Positions 17,743 to 26,137 of a DNA stretch of 64,000 nt are shown here, in pieces (the first letter of the stretch is position 1; every line of letters begins with the position of its first letter). This stretch comes from Veillonellaceae bacterium SB90 (GTDB taxonomy: Bacteria > Bacillota > Negativicutes > Selenomonadales > Selenomonadaceae), in the NCBI GenBank assembly GCA_902364065.1, contig CABJCJ010000014.1, forward strand, positions 1-64,000. The letters run 5' to 3'. The notes under the pieces are model-generated. The model worked only from the letters and a program-made list of their open reading frames with translations, was not told the DNA's origin and made no database searches. The translations under genes and the position numbers were made by a program.

Positions 17743-19031
17743 TGGAAAGCAGTATTGCAATCTCGACTATTGTACTGTTAGTCCTTTTGTTCTTGAAAGT
17801 ACCGGTTTTCCTTTCCGTTCTTTCCGGCGGTGTCATGTATTTCCTGTTGTCGCCGAATATTCCCGGACAGATCTTTGTGCAGCGCGTCATTGCAGGAACA
17901 GAAAGCATTCCGTTGCTGGCCATTCCATTTTTCGTCTGTGCCGGCGTCTTCATGAACTATACAGGCGTTACTAAACGCATCATGAATTTCTGTGAAGTCC
18001 TGCTGGGAACCTTCAGCGGCGGTCTTGCACAGGTGGCCATTCTCCTCAGTACCCTGATGGGCGGACTTTCGGGGTCGAACCTTGCCGATGCAGCGATGGA
18101 AGCGAAGATGATTGTTCCGGAGATGCAGAAGCGCGGCTTCTCCCTGGAGTTCTCTTCGGTCGTCACGGCTACTTCCGCCATCATCACGCCGCTCATTCCG
18201 CCGGGAATTGCCATGATCATTTACGGTTCCATCGGCAATCTGTCCATCGGCAAGCTCTTCATGGGCGGCATTGGACCGGGCCTGCTGCTCTGCGTGGCCA
18301 TGATGATGCTCGTATCCGTGATTTCGCATAAGCGCGGGTACAAGCCAATGCGCGAACACCATGCGACGGCAGGCGAATTCTGGAGTGCTTTAAAGGCAGC
18401 CTTCCTGCCGCTCTGCCTGCCCATCATCATCATCGGCGGTATCCGCATCGGTCTTTTCACGCCGACCGAAGCCGGTGCTGTTGCCATTGTGTACTCCCTG
18501 TTCCTTGGCCTCGTTTACCGGGAGATGCGCATTGCGGATATCGTGACGGGCATCAAAGAAACCATCACGACGTCGGCTTCCATCATGATCATCATTGGTG
18601 CTGCGTCCACCTTTGCCTGGATCCTGACGAAAGAGCGTATCCCGCAGGAACTCGCACAGATGATGATCACGTTCCTGCAGAGCCCGGAAATGTTCCTCCT
18701 GGTCGTGAACATTTTCCTGCTCTTTGTCGGCATGTTCCTGGAAGGCAATGCGGCTATGATTATCCTCGTGCCGCTGCTTGCTCCTATTGCAACGCATTTT
18801 GGCATCAATGAGTACCAGTTTGCCATCATGTTCATCTTTAACCTGGCAATTGGCGCTCTCTCGCCGCCAATGGGCACGCTGATGTTCGTTACCTGCGGTG
18901 TTACCAAGTGTAAGATGAGCGCCTTTATCCGTGAAGCCGTGCCATTTTACCTCCTGCTCCTTGTATGCCTGCTTCTCTTGACGATTTTCCCTGTATTCAG
19001 TACGGGCGTAATCAATTTGCTATATAATTAA
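17742..19031 (+). CDS. dctM: TRAP transporter large permease (DctM family)
   Basis: Protein of 429 residues with about twelve hydrophobic segments. Family motifs include the GGLSGSNLADAAM stretch and TPTEAGAVA. This is the sodium-driven transport subunit. AAGGAGGTG lies 8 bases upstream and the start overlaps the dctQ stop, so the pair is coupled. With DctP and DctQ it forms a complete tripartite transporter. Confidence 0.95.
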   Translation: MESSIAISTIVLLVLLFLKVPVFLSVLSGGVMYFLLSPNIPGQIFVQRVIAGTESIPLLAIPFFVCAGVFMNYTGVTKRIMNFCEVLLGTFSGGLAQVAILLSTLMGGLSGSNLADAAMEAKMIVPEMQKRGFSLEFSSVVTATSAIITPLIPPGIAMIIYGSIGNLSIGKLFMGGIGPGLLLCVAMMMLVSVISHKRGYKPMREHHATAGEFWSALKAAFLPLCLPIIIIGGIRIGLFTPTEAGAVAIVYSLFLGLVYREMRIADIVTGIKETITTSASIMIIIGAASTFAWILTKERIPQELAQMMITFLQSPEMFLLVVNIFLLFVGMFLEGNAAMIILVPLLAPIATHFGINEYQFAIMFIFNLAIGALSPPMGTLMFVTCGVTKCKMSAFIREAVPFYLLLLVCLLLLTIFPVFSTGVINLLYN

Positions 19032-19064
19032 AGCAATTGATTCAATCGTTGCAGGAGGAAGCAT

Positions 19065-20903
19065 ATGTCACTCATTCTATTTGCTGCGCCGACTGAAGAG
19101 GTCGGACGCAAGGCAAGAAAAATCATTCGCAGAAAAGGCCTTTCCATACCCGTTCTGGTAACCGATGACAAATCGGCGTGTGCGGAGATAGAATCGCATC
19201 CGGAAGCGCTCGTAATCATCAGCCGCGGTGGTGTGGCTGAGGAAATCAAGAAAATCTCGGGAAAAACGGTGGTCGAGGTTACGACGTCCTTCAATGACAT
19301 TCTCACGGCTGTTGCTTACCTGAGCAGTAAGGATTGTCATCGCATTGCCATTGTCATGCGCGACAATATCCTCTTTGATACGCCGCAGAATTTTTCTCTG
19401 GCGGATACGGATATTTTCGTGCGTCCGTGCCGGACCTATGAGGAAATTGAGGCAACGGTCAGGAGCCTGGTCATTGGCAAGACGGTGGATGGGATTGCCG
19501 GCTGCCGCTATGCCATCCGTGTAGCAGAAGAAAATGGCATGCTCAATTCCTATGTGGATTCCAGCGAATCCTCCATTGAGAAGGCCATCAACGATGCGGT
19601 GAAAATCCGGGATGCCAAGAAAAAGGAAGCGTTGCAGCTGGAGCAGCTGCAGGCCGTTGTGCAAAATATCCAGGAGGGGATTGCGGTCCTGGATGAAAAC
19701 AAGCATCCGCTCTTTTTCAACGAGGAAGCCAATCGCTTGTTTCAGGGGAATATCCTGCGTAATCTGCCGAAGCAAATGGAACCATATATCAAGGACTACA
19801 CTGGAGAGCAGCTGATTACCATTGGCGAAAATACAGCTCTTTTCCGCATGATTCCCATAGGTATGAGGGATCAGCATGAGAATACCGTGCTCGTTTTTCA
19901 TGAAACTGGCAGCATAGCCAAATCAGAACAGAAGATACGCACTTCGATGTATCAAAAAGGTCTTTATGCCAAAAAGCATTTTTCAGACATATTGACCGTT
20001 TCGCCCCGGGTCAAGAAATTGCTCGCTTTAGCTGAGTCATTCGCACAGACGGAGGCAAATGTACTGATTACAGGAGAGACGGGAACGGGCAAGGAAGGTA
20101 TGGCACAGAGCATTCACAATGCCAGCCAGAGAAGCCGCAAGCCGTTTGTTTCGGTCAACTGTGCATCCATACCGCCCAATCTGATTGAAAGTGAATTGTT
20201 TGGTTACGTGGAAGGTGCATTTACCGGTGCCAGACGTTCCGGCAAGAAAGGGCTATTTGAACTGGCAGATGGTGGCACGATATTCCTGGATGAGATTGCC
20301 GAACTCCCCCTGAACATACAGGGACGCCTCCTGCGCGTCCTGCAGGAGCATGAAATCATGCGCGTCGGGGATGACAAGATCATCCCGCTTGATATCCGCG
20401 TGATATGTGCTACGAATAAGAATCTGCGTGATATGGTAGATGAAGGAAAATTCCGTGAGGATCTCTATTATCGCGTCAATGTGCTGAAAATCAACATACC
20501 GCCGTTGCGCGAGCGCAGAGAAGATATCATGATGCTCATGCAGTATTATTTTCATCAATTTGCGCCCAAGATAGAATTTTCTTCCTGGTTTGATAAAAGA
20601 TTAAAAAATCGCCTGATGAATTACGCATGGCCGGGCAATATACGCGAGCTGCGCAATATGGCAGAGGTTTTTGCCTGCTATGCTGACGGTTACGGCAGCC
20701 GCATCCATCTGGATGAACTGATGGATGGAAGCCGTATGAGCAATAACAAGAATACGATAGAAATTCCTTTGGGATTGTCACTCAAAGAAATTGAGATTGC
20801 GGTTATCGACCGCATGCTGGAGCAGTATACGCCAGAGGAAACGTGTGCGAAATTGGGAATCAGCCGTGTGACACTTTGGCGTAAATGCCGTCGTGAAGTT
20901 TAG
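19065..20903 (+). CDS. PrpR-type sigma-54-dependent activator
   Basis: Protein of 612 residues. In order: PrpR-like N-terminal sensor domain (about 5-170), a linker helix and PAS-like domain (about 195-290), the AAA+ domain with Walker A GETGTGKE (about 336) and the sigma-54 contact loop GAFTGA (about 384), and a C-terminal Fis-type helix-turn-helix (last 45 residues, TPEETCAKLGISRVTLWRK). PrpR_N domains bind small organic ligands. It lies between the transporter and the catabolic enzymes, so it likely senses an intermediate of this pathway and activates the two -24/-12 promoters in the locus. Confidence 0.93.
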   Translation: MSLILFAAPTEEVGRKARKIIRRKGLSIPVLVTDDKSACAEIESHPEALVIISRGGVAEEIKKISGKTVVEVTTSFNDILTAVAYLSSKDCHRIAIVMRDNILFDTPQNFSLADTDIFVRPCRTYEEIEATVRSLVIGKTVDGIAGCRYAIRVAEENGMLNSYVDSSESSIEKAINDAVKIRDAKKKEALQLEQLQAVVQNIQEGIAVLDENKHPLFFNEEANRLFQGNILRNLPKQMEPYIKDYTGEQLITIGENTALFRMIPIGMRDQHENTVLVFHETGSIAKSEQKIRTSMYQKGLYAKKHFSDILTVSPRVKKLLALAESFAQTEANVLITGETGTGKEGMAQSIHNASQRSRKPFVSVNCASIPPNLIESELFGYVEGAFTGARRSGKKGLFELADGGTIFLDEIAELPLNIQGRLLRVLQEHEIMRVGDDKIIPLDIRVICATNKNLRDMVDEGKFREDLYYRVNVLKINIPPLRERREDIMMLMQYYFHQFAPKIEFSSWFDKRLKNRLMNYAWPGNIRELRNMAEVFACYADGYGSRIHLDELMDGSRMSNNKNTIEIPLGLSLKEIEIAVIDRMLEQYTPEETCAKLGISRVTLWRKCRREV

Positions 20904-20958
20904 ACTGTCCATTTTTACTGATTCACTCGTAAGGGTGAAAATAAGAGGAGGATTTTTC

Positions 20959-21990
20959 ATGAAAGCAATTCGTATCAATCAGCCTGGAGAAGTGGAAATT
21001 TTTGAGACGGAAAAGCCCGTGCCGAAAAAAGGTGAGGCGCTTTTGAAAATCCTATATGGAGGCATTTGCGGCAGTGATCTGGGAACGTATCGCGGCACGT
21101 TTGCCTATGCTTCTTATCCGCGTATCCCGGGTCATGAATTTTCGGCGCAAATCATGGAAATCGGAGAAAATGACCGTGGGCTCAAGAAGGGCATGATTGT
21201 TACCTGCAATCCGTATTTTAACTGCGGGAAGTGCTATTCCTGCGAGCGCGGACTCCTGAACTGCTGCGAACACAACGAGACGATGGGCGCGCAGCGTGAT
21301 GGTGCTTTCATGGAATACATCACGATGCCGATTGAGAGAATCTATGACGGCAAGGGCCTTTCGCCGAAACAGCTGGCACTCATCGAGCCGTTCTGCATCA
21401 GTTACCATGGCGCCGGGCGCGCGCACATCAAGCCGGGTGAGAAAGTCCTGGTTGTCGGCGCGGGCACGATTGGCGTCTTGGCCGCTGCTTCCGCAAAAGC
21501 AGCTGGTGCAGAAGTCTATATCGCGGATATCGCACCGGAGAAGCTGGCTTATGCACAGAAGAGCTTTAACCTCGCCGGCACGATCCTGAATGACAGTCCG
21601 GAGCACTTCAAGCAGGCCGTACAGGAAATCACGGCAGGCAAAGGCTTTGATGTGACCATTGAGGCAGTCGGCCTTCCGTCTACCTTCCTCAGTTGCATTG
21701 ATGCGGCAGCCTATGGCGGACGTTTTGTCCAGATCGGCGTCGGCAAGAAGAATGCAGACTTTGATTTTACGCTTCTGCAGAAAAAAGAATTGAATGTCTT
21801 TGGTTCCCGCAATGCCTTGAAACAGGATTTCCTGGACCTCATCGATCTGGTGAAAGCTGGCAAAGCAGATGTCGAGAAAGTCGTGACCAATGTTTATGAG
21901 ATGGCGGATGCCGCCAAGGCCTTCCGCGATTTCTCCGAAAATGCCTCGAAGATGCTCAAAGTCGTCATTCATTTTGCGGATCCGGAATGA
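20959..21990 (+). CDS. Zinc-dependent alcohol/polyol dehydrogenase, possibly L-galactonate 5-dehydrogenase
   Basis: Protein of 343 residues of the medium-chain dehydrogenase family. Catalytic zinc ligands Cys37 and His59-Glu60, structural zinc cysteines 89, 92, 95 and 103, and the NAD fold VVGAGTIGVLAA are present. ALIEPFCISYHG and the KKELNVFGSRNA stretch resemble the E. coli LgoD/RspB group, which oxidises L-galactonate or L-gulonate at C5. The gene is followed within 25 bases by uxaB, whose substrate tagaturonate is the LgoD product. Family is certain; substrate is inference. AGAGGAGGA precedes the ATG at 20959. Confidence 0.82.
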   Translation: MKAIRINQPGEVEIFETEKPVPKKGEALLKILYGGICGSDLGTYRGTFAYASYPRIPGHEFSAQIMEIGENDRGLKKGMIVTCNPYFNCGKCYSCERGLLNCCEHNETMGAQRDGAFMEYITMPIERIYDGKGLSPKQLALIEPFCISYHGAGRAHIKPGEKVLVVGAGTIGVLAAASAKAAGAEVYIADIAPEKLAYAQKSFNLAGTILNDSPEHFKQAVQEITAGKGFDVTIEAVGLPSTFLSCIDAAAYGGRFVQIGVGKKNADFDFTLLQKKELNVFGSRNALKQDFLDLIDLVKAGKADVEKVVTNVYEMADAAKAFRDFSENASKMLKVVIHFADPE

Positions 21991-22013
21991 ATCCTGCCAG
22001 GGGAGAGTCGAGA

Positions 22014-23477
22014 ATGAAGAATATCCAAGATATTTACCATCGGTCAGAGCATCCCATCAAGGTGCTGCAGTTCGGTGAAGGAAATTTCCTGCGTGCCTTT
22101 GTCGATTATGCAATCGACCGTGCCAATGAGGAGCAGGGCTTTGATGCCGGCATAGCCGTGGTCATGCCGCGGGCAAAACAGGTAAATGCGCGTTTCCTGA
22201 CGCAGGACAATCTTTATACCGTCTGCCTGCGCGGTCAGCGGGCGGGCAAGCCGTACAAGGAGAACCGGGTCGTCACTTGCCTGGAACGCATCATTGCCGC
22301 TCATGAGGATGAAAAAGCCTATATGCAGCTGGCCGAACTTGATACGCTGGAATTTGTCATCTCCAATACGACGGAGGCCGGCATTGTCTTTCGTGAAGCG
22401 GACCGGTTTGAAGATGCGCCGCCGCAGTCTTTTCCGGGAAAACTGACGAAATTCCTGTTTGCGCGCTACCAGTATTTCCATGGTGCAGCCGATAAAGGGC
22501 TCATCATGCTGCCGGTGGAACTCATCGATCACAATGGTGCCGCGCTCAAAGCCTGCGTGAAGAAATATGCGGAGCACTGGCAGCTCGAATCAGGCTTTTC
22601 GTCCTGGCTGGATACTGCCTGCACATTTGCGGATACCCTGGTTGACCGTATTGTGGCGGGGTATCCGAAGTCAGAGGCCGCTGCCTACGAGGGAGAACTG
22701 GGGTATCACGATGCGCTCATGACTCAGTGTGAGCCATTTGCGCTCTGGGTGATTGGGGACCCGCAGCTCAAAGACAAACTGCCGCTCAATGCACCGGATT
22801 TCCCGGTAGAATTTACGGCGGATATCGCCAAATTCAAGGAACAGAAGGTCCGGATCCTGAATGGTGCGCATACGTCCATGGTCCTGGGAGCTTATCTGGC
22901 AGGTTTTGATTATGTTGGTGATTGCATGAAGGATCCTTCCATACGCCGCCAGCTGAACCAGTCTGTCTACGGGGAGATCGTGCCGACTGTCCATCTGCCG
23001 CAGGAGAAGGCAAAGGCATTTGCCGATGCTGTCTTTGAGCGCTTTGAGAATCCTTTCGTTCATCATGCTCTGCTGTCCATCGCCCTGAATTCCATTTCCA
23101 AGTGGCGTACGCGGGTCCTGCCCACGTTGAAAGACAGTCTGGCTGCCACAGGAAAGCTGCCGAAATGGCTCACGTATTCCATGGCGGCACTCCTGGTCTT
23201 TTATCATGCGACGGAACGGGGCGATGGCTGCCTGCTTGGCCATCGCGGTGAACAGGTGTATGAGATCCATGATGATGCGGATAAGCTGGAGCAGATTGCC
23301 GCCTGGGCAGCCCTGCCGGATGCAGAATACGTCGATCATATCCTGAAATCCGCAGACTGGTGGGGGGAGGACCTCACGGCCATTCCGGGCTTTGCGGCAG
23401 CCGTGCAGGATCACTTCCAGAAGATCCGGACATATGGTGCAAAAGCTTACATTGAATCTTTGGGAAAAGAGGAATGA
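22014..23477 (+). CDS. uxaB: Tagaturonate reductase (altronate oxidoreductase)
   Basis: Protein of 487 residues of the mannitol dehydrogenase family, closest in pattern to UxaB: LQFGEGNFLRAFVD near the N-terminus, FVISNTTEAGI, LPVELIDHNG, and the ILNGAHTSMV block with the catalytic Lys-containing region upstream. It reduces tagaturonate to altronate with NADH. The ATG at 22014 follows GGGAGAG; another ATG at 21987 overlaps the preceding stop but has no ribosome site. Confidence 0.92.
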   Translation: MKNIQDIYHRSEHPIKVLQFGEGNFLRAFVDYAIDRANEEQGFDAGIAVVMPRAKQVNARFLTQDNLYTVCLRGQRAGKPYKENRVVTCLERIIAAHEDEKAYMQLAELDTLEFVISNTTEAGIVFREADRFEDAPPQSFPGKLTKFLFARYQYFHGAADKGLIMLPVELIDHNGAALKACVKKYAEHWQLESGFSSWLDTACTFADTLVDRIVAGYPKSEAAAYEGELGYHDALMTQCEPFALWVIGDPQLKDKLPLNAPDFPVEFTADIAKFKEQKVRILNGAHTSMVLGAYLAGFDYVGDCMKDPSIRRQLNQSVYGEIVPTVHLPQEKAKAFADAVFERFENPFVHHALLSIALNSISKWRTRVLPTLKDSLAATGKLPKWLTYSMAALLVFYHATERGDGCLLGHRGEQVYEIHDDADKLEQIAAWAALPDAEYVDHILKSADWWGEDLTAIPGFAAAVQDHFQKIRTYGAKAYIESLGKEE

Positions 23478-23478
23478 G

Positions 23479-24972
23479 ATGGAACAGCTGATCAGGATTC
23501 ATCCTGCGGATAATGTGGCAGTGGCTGTTTCTGCCTTGAAACAAGGTGAGACGGTTGCGTCAGCGGGGAAAAACATCGTGGTGCGGCAAGATATCCCTGC
23601 TGGTCATAAAATGGCCATTGTGCCGATAGCAGCAGGTGAAGATGTCATCAAGTACGGTTTTCCCATCGGGCAGGCGACCGTGGCGGTTCAGCCGGGCGAG
23701 TGGATGCATACGCACAATGTCAAAAGCAAGTTGGGAGACCTGCTGGAGTATCGCTATGAACCGCAGAAGGCACCGGCATGGCAGCCGGCAGAGGACCGGG
23801 TTCATACCTTCCAGGGCTATGAGCGCCGCGATGGCCGTGTCGGAATCCGCAATGAAGTATGGATTATCCCGACCGTCGGCTGCGTCAATGCGATAGCGCG
23901 GGAGATTGAGAAACGGGCTCAGGCTTTTGTCGGTCCGCATGTGGATGGGATTTACGCCTACAGCCATCCTTACGGCTGTTCGCAGCTGGGCGATGATTTG
24001 TGCTATACGCAGAAGTTCCTGGCAGGACTGGCACATAATCCCAATGCGGGCGGGGTATTGCTTTTGGGGCTCGGTTGTGAAAACAACAAGATGGACGCGA
24101 TGCGCCAGATGCTCACCGGTGTGGACGAAGCGGGAATCAAGTTCCTCATTTGTCAGGAAGCAGAAGACGAAGTGGAAGAAGGTGTGCGCCTGGTAAGGGA
24201 ATTGGCGGCTCATGCGGCTGAAACGAAACGGACGACGCAACCGTTGGCGAAATTGTGCATCGGCGTAAAATGCGGCGGCTCCGATGGATTTTCCGGCCTG
24301 ACGGCCAATCCCCTGGTCGGGTCCGTTGTCAATCGTGTCACGGCAGCGGGCGGCACGGCTCTGCTGACCGAAGTGCCGGAAATGTTCGGTGCGGAAACCT
24401 TGCTGATGAACCGCTGCAGGAATGAAGCGGTGTTCCGGAAGACCGTGCGCCTCATCAACGGGTTCAAGACGTATTTCCAGAAACACGGCGAGAAAATCAA
24501 TGAGAATCCGTCACCAGGCAATAAGGCAGGCGGCATCACGACTCTGGAGGATAAGTCTCTGGGCTGTGTACAAAAAGGCGGCATCGCTCCCGTGGAAGAT
24601 GTGCTGCTTTATGGCGAACCCGTAAAAGAAAAGGGCCTGTCGCTTTTGCAGGCACCTGGAAATGATCTTGTTTCTTCGAATGCGCTGGCCGCTTCCGGTG
24701 CGCAGATGGTGCTTTTTACGACAGGACGCGGCACGCCGTTTTCCTGTCCGGTCCCCACGCTCAAGATTGCGAGCAACAGCCGTCTGGCCTCGTTTAAAGC
24801 GGACTGGATTGATTTCAATGCCGGCAGACTCCTGAGCGGCGAGAGCATGGAAGCTTTGTCCGAGGAATTCCTGCAATTCATTTTGAATGTGGCTTCAGGA
24901 ACGTGCCATACGAAATCCGAGGCCTTGGACAAGCATGAACTGGCCATCTTCAAAGATGGTGTGACACTTTGA
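23479..24972 (+). CDS. uxaA: Altronate dehydratase
   Basis: Protein of 497 residues. The N-terminal SAF domain (about 1-95, with HPADNVAVA and GHKMAIVPI) is fused to the D-galactarate dehydratase/altronate hydrolase domain (about 105-495). The domain includes RVGIRNEVWI, SHPYGCSQLG and LCIGVKCGGSDGFSG with probable iron-ligand cysteines. It dehydrates altronate to 2-keto-3-deoxygluconate, the substrate of KdgK. It starts one base after the uxaB stop and is the last gene of the operon. Confidence 0.94.
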   Translation: MEQLIRIHPADNVAVAVSALKQGETVASAGKNIVVRQDIPAGHKMAIVPIAAGEDVIKYGFPIGQATVAVQPGEWMHTHNVKSKLGDLLEYRYEPQKAPAWQPAEDRVHTFQGYERRDGRVGIRNEVWIIPTVGCVNAIAREIEKRAQAFVGPHVDGIYAYSHPYGCSQLGDDLCYTQKFLAGLAHNPNAGGVLLLGLGCENNKMDAMRQMLTGVDEAGIKFLICQEAEDEVEEGVRLVRELAAHAAETKRTTQPLAKLCIGVKCGGSDGFSGLTANPLVGSVVNRVTAAGGTALLTEVPEMFGAETLLMNRCRNEAVFRKTVRLINGFKTYFQKHGEKINENPSPGNKAGGITTLEDKSLGCVQKGGIAPVEDVLLYGEPVKEKGLSLLQAPGNDLVSSNALAASGAQMVLFTTGRGTPFSCPVPTLKIASNSRLASFKADWIDFNAGRLLSGESMEALSEEFLQFILNVASGTCHTKSEALDKHELAIFKDGVTL

Positions 24973-24990
24973 TTTCTTGTATTTACTGAA

Positions 24991-25030
24991 CAAGCCCGCA
25001 GCATGGGACTTTTGCTGCGGGCTTGTCTTT
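24991..25030 (+). terminator. Terminator after uxaA
   Basis: A perfect 12-bp stem (24991-25002 with 25014-25025) followed by TCTTTT. The bases 25031-25152 after it show no ORF or structure I can name. Confidence 0.88.
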
Positions 25031-25152
25031 TGAAGAAGTGCATGTGCATCAATGCGTGAAGAGATACTGGCTCAGCAGCATGTAACGAAGCGGCGAGCCC
25101 GACCCAGACCGTGATATAGGAATCGTAATCTCACATTCCTGGAAAAAAAGGC

Positions 25153-25181
25153 TTGCAATCCTCTCGATTATCCAGTATAAT
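25153..25181 (+). promoter_or_regulatory. Promoter of the tRNA cluster
   Basis: TTGCAA at 25153-25158 and TATAAT at 25176-25181 with a 17-bp spacer, about 30 bases before tRNA-Asn. Confidence 0.85.
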
Positions 25182-25211
25182 AATACAAGTCGATACGCGA
25201 GTATCTGATAT

Positions 25212-25287
25212 TCCTCGATAGCTCAGCCGGTAGAGCACCTGACTGTTAATCAGGCTGTCGCAGGTTCGAATCCTGCTCGAGGAGCCA
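25212..25287 (+). tRNA. tRNA-Asn (GTT)
   Basis: 76 bases including encoded CCA. Acceptor stem TCCTCGA/TCGAGGA pairs fully, the anticodon loop is CTGTTAA (anticodon GTT), and the T loop is GGTTCGAAT. First gene of a three-tRNA cluster. Confidence 0.97.
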
Positions 25288-25289
25288 AT

Positions 25290-25364
25290 GGCTCCATCGT
25301 CAAGCGGTTAAGACACCGCCCTTTCACGGCGGGTTCCTGGGTTCGAATCCCATTGGCGTCACCA
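25290..25364 (+). tRNA. tRNA-Glu (TTC)
   Basis: 75 bases including encoded CCA. Anticodon loop CTTTCAC gives anticodon TTC with a perfect 5-bp anticodon stem. Two stem positions do not pair in my folding: T4 with C69 in the acceptor stem (GGCTCCA/TGGCGTC) and C49 with T65 in the T stem. All invariant loop bases are present, so I keep it as a gene. It starts 2 bases after tRNA-Asn. Confidence 0.88.
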
Positions 25365-25367
25365 TTC

Positions 25368-25443
25368 GGGCGATTAGCTCAGCTGGGAGAGCGCTTGCCT
25401 TACAAGCAAGATGTCAGCAGTTCGATCCTGTTATCGCCCACCA
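25368..25443 (+). tRNA. tRNA-Val (TAC)
   Basis: 76 bases including CCA. Acceptor GGGCGAT/ATCGCCC pairs fully and the anticodon arm CTTGC-CTTACAA-GCAAG gives anticodon TAC. It starts 3 bases after tRNA-Glu, and a terminator follows. Confidence 0.96.
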
Positions 25444-25455
25444 TTTTGTACGCAT

Positions 25456-25479
25456 AGCTGCCGTGAGGCAGCTTTTTTT
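25456..25479 (+). terminator. Terminator of the tRNA cluster
   Basis: AGCTGCC (25456-25462), GTGA loop, GGCAGCT (25467-25473), then seven T. Confidence 0.93.
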
Positions 25480-25509
25480 GTTTTGCTGGTTTATGGGGGA
25501 GTGGTATTC

Positions 25510-26052
25510 GTGCATACGGAAGAACGGCGCCGCCTGCTCTTGGCACGGCTCAGGAAAGCAAAGCAGCCGCTGACCGGGACCAAGCTGGCCCGGGAACTTG
25601 AGGTCAGCCGCCAGATCATTGTCGGCGATATCAGTATCCTGCGGGCGCAGGGCGCACAGATCTTTGCCACGCCGCGCGGGTATATCCTGCCGGAGTCCGG
25701 TGAGGGGGCGGCGATGCTGGCGACGCTTGTCTGCCGTCATGATGCGGCCGGCATGGAGCCAGAGCTTCAGGCCATCGTCGACAATGGCGGTGCCGTGCTT
25801 GATGTCATCGTCGAACATCCTGTTTACGGGGCAATTCGCGGCGATCTCCTGCTTGAGAGCCGCCGCGATATCCGTCGCTTCCTGACGAAGATGAAGAAGT
25901 GCCAGGCCAATCCGCTGCTGGTCGTGACGGGCGGCATCCACATGCATACCGTCCGCATCCCCGACGAGGAGACTCTGGCGGCCATCCGTGACGATTTGCG
26001 GAACCTTGGTATCCTTGTGGAGGACGAGGTGAAGCACAGCGGCGTTAAATAG
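25510..26052 (+). CDS. NiaR-like transcriptional repressor (HTH plus 3H domain)
   Basis: Protein of 180 residues. An N-terminal HTH_11 domain (about 3-60, LTGTKLARELEVSRQIIVGDI) is followed by the 3H domain, with conserved histidines at 77, 103 and 144/146. This is the layout of NiaR (YrxA), which represses NAD synthesis or niacin uptake genes when nicotinic acid is bound. No NAD gene is next to it, so its targets are elsewhere. The GTG at 25510 follows GGGGAG by 8 bases; upstream in-frame codons run into the tRNA. Confidence 0.88.
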   Translation: MHTEERRRLLLARLRKAKQPLTGTKLARELEVSRQIIVGDISILRAQGAQIFATPRGYILPESGEGAAMLATLVCRHDAAGMEPELQAIVDNGGAVLDVIVEHPVYGAIRGDLLLESRRDIRRFLTKMKKCQANPLLVVTGGIHMHTVRIPDEETLAAIRDDLRNLGILVEDEVKHSGVK

Positions 26053-26137
26053 ATGGAATTGCGTCAAAACATGGTTCGTAGTATAATGTAAGCATTAGTC
26101 ACGAGGTGACGATTGCCTGGAAGGGAAGGAACATACG

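Noticed and set aside
25031..25152. Possible gene or RNA between uxaA and the tRNA promoter
   Set aside because: No ORF with a ribosome site, no stable fold and no recognised motif.
25212..25443. tRNA cluster as a phage or island attachment site
   Set aside because: No integrase gene and no repeated tRNA end was found in the window.
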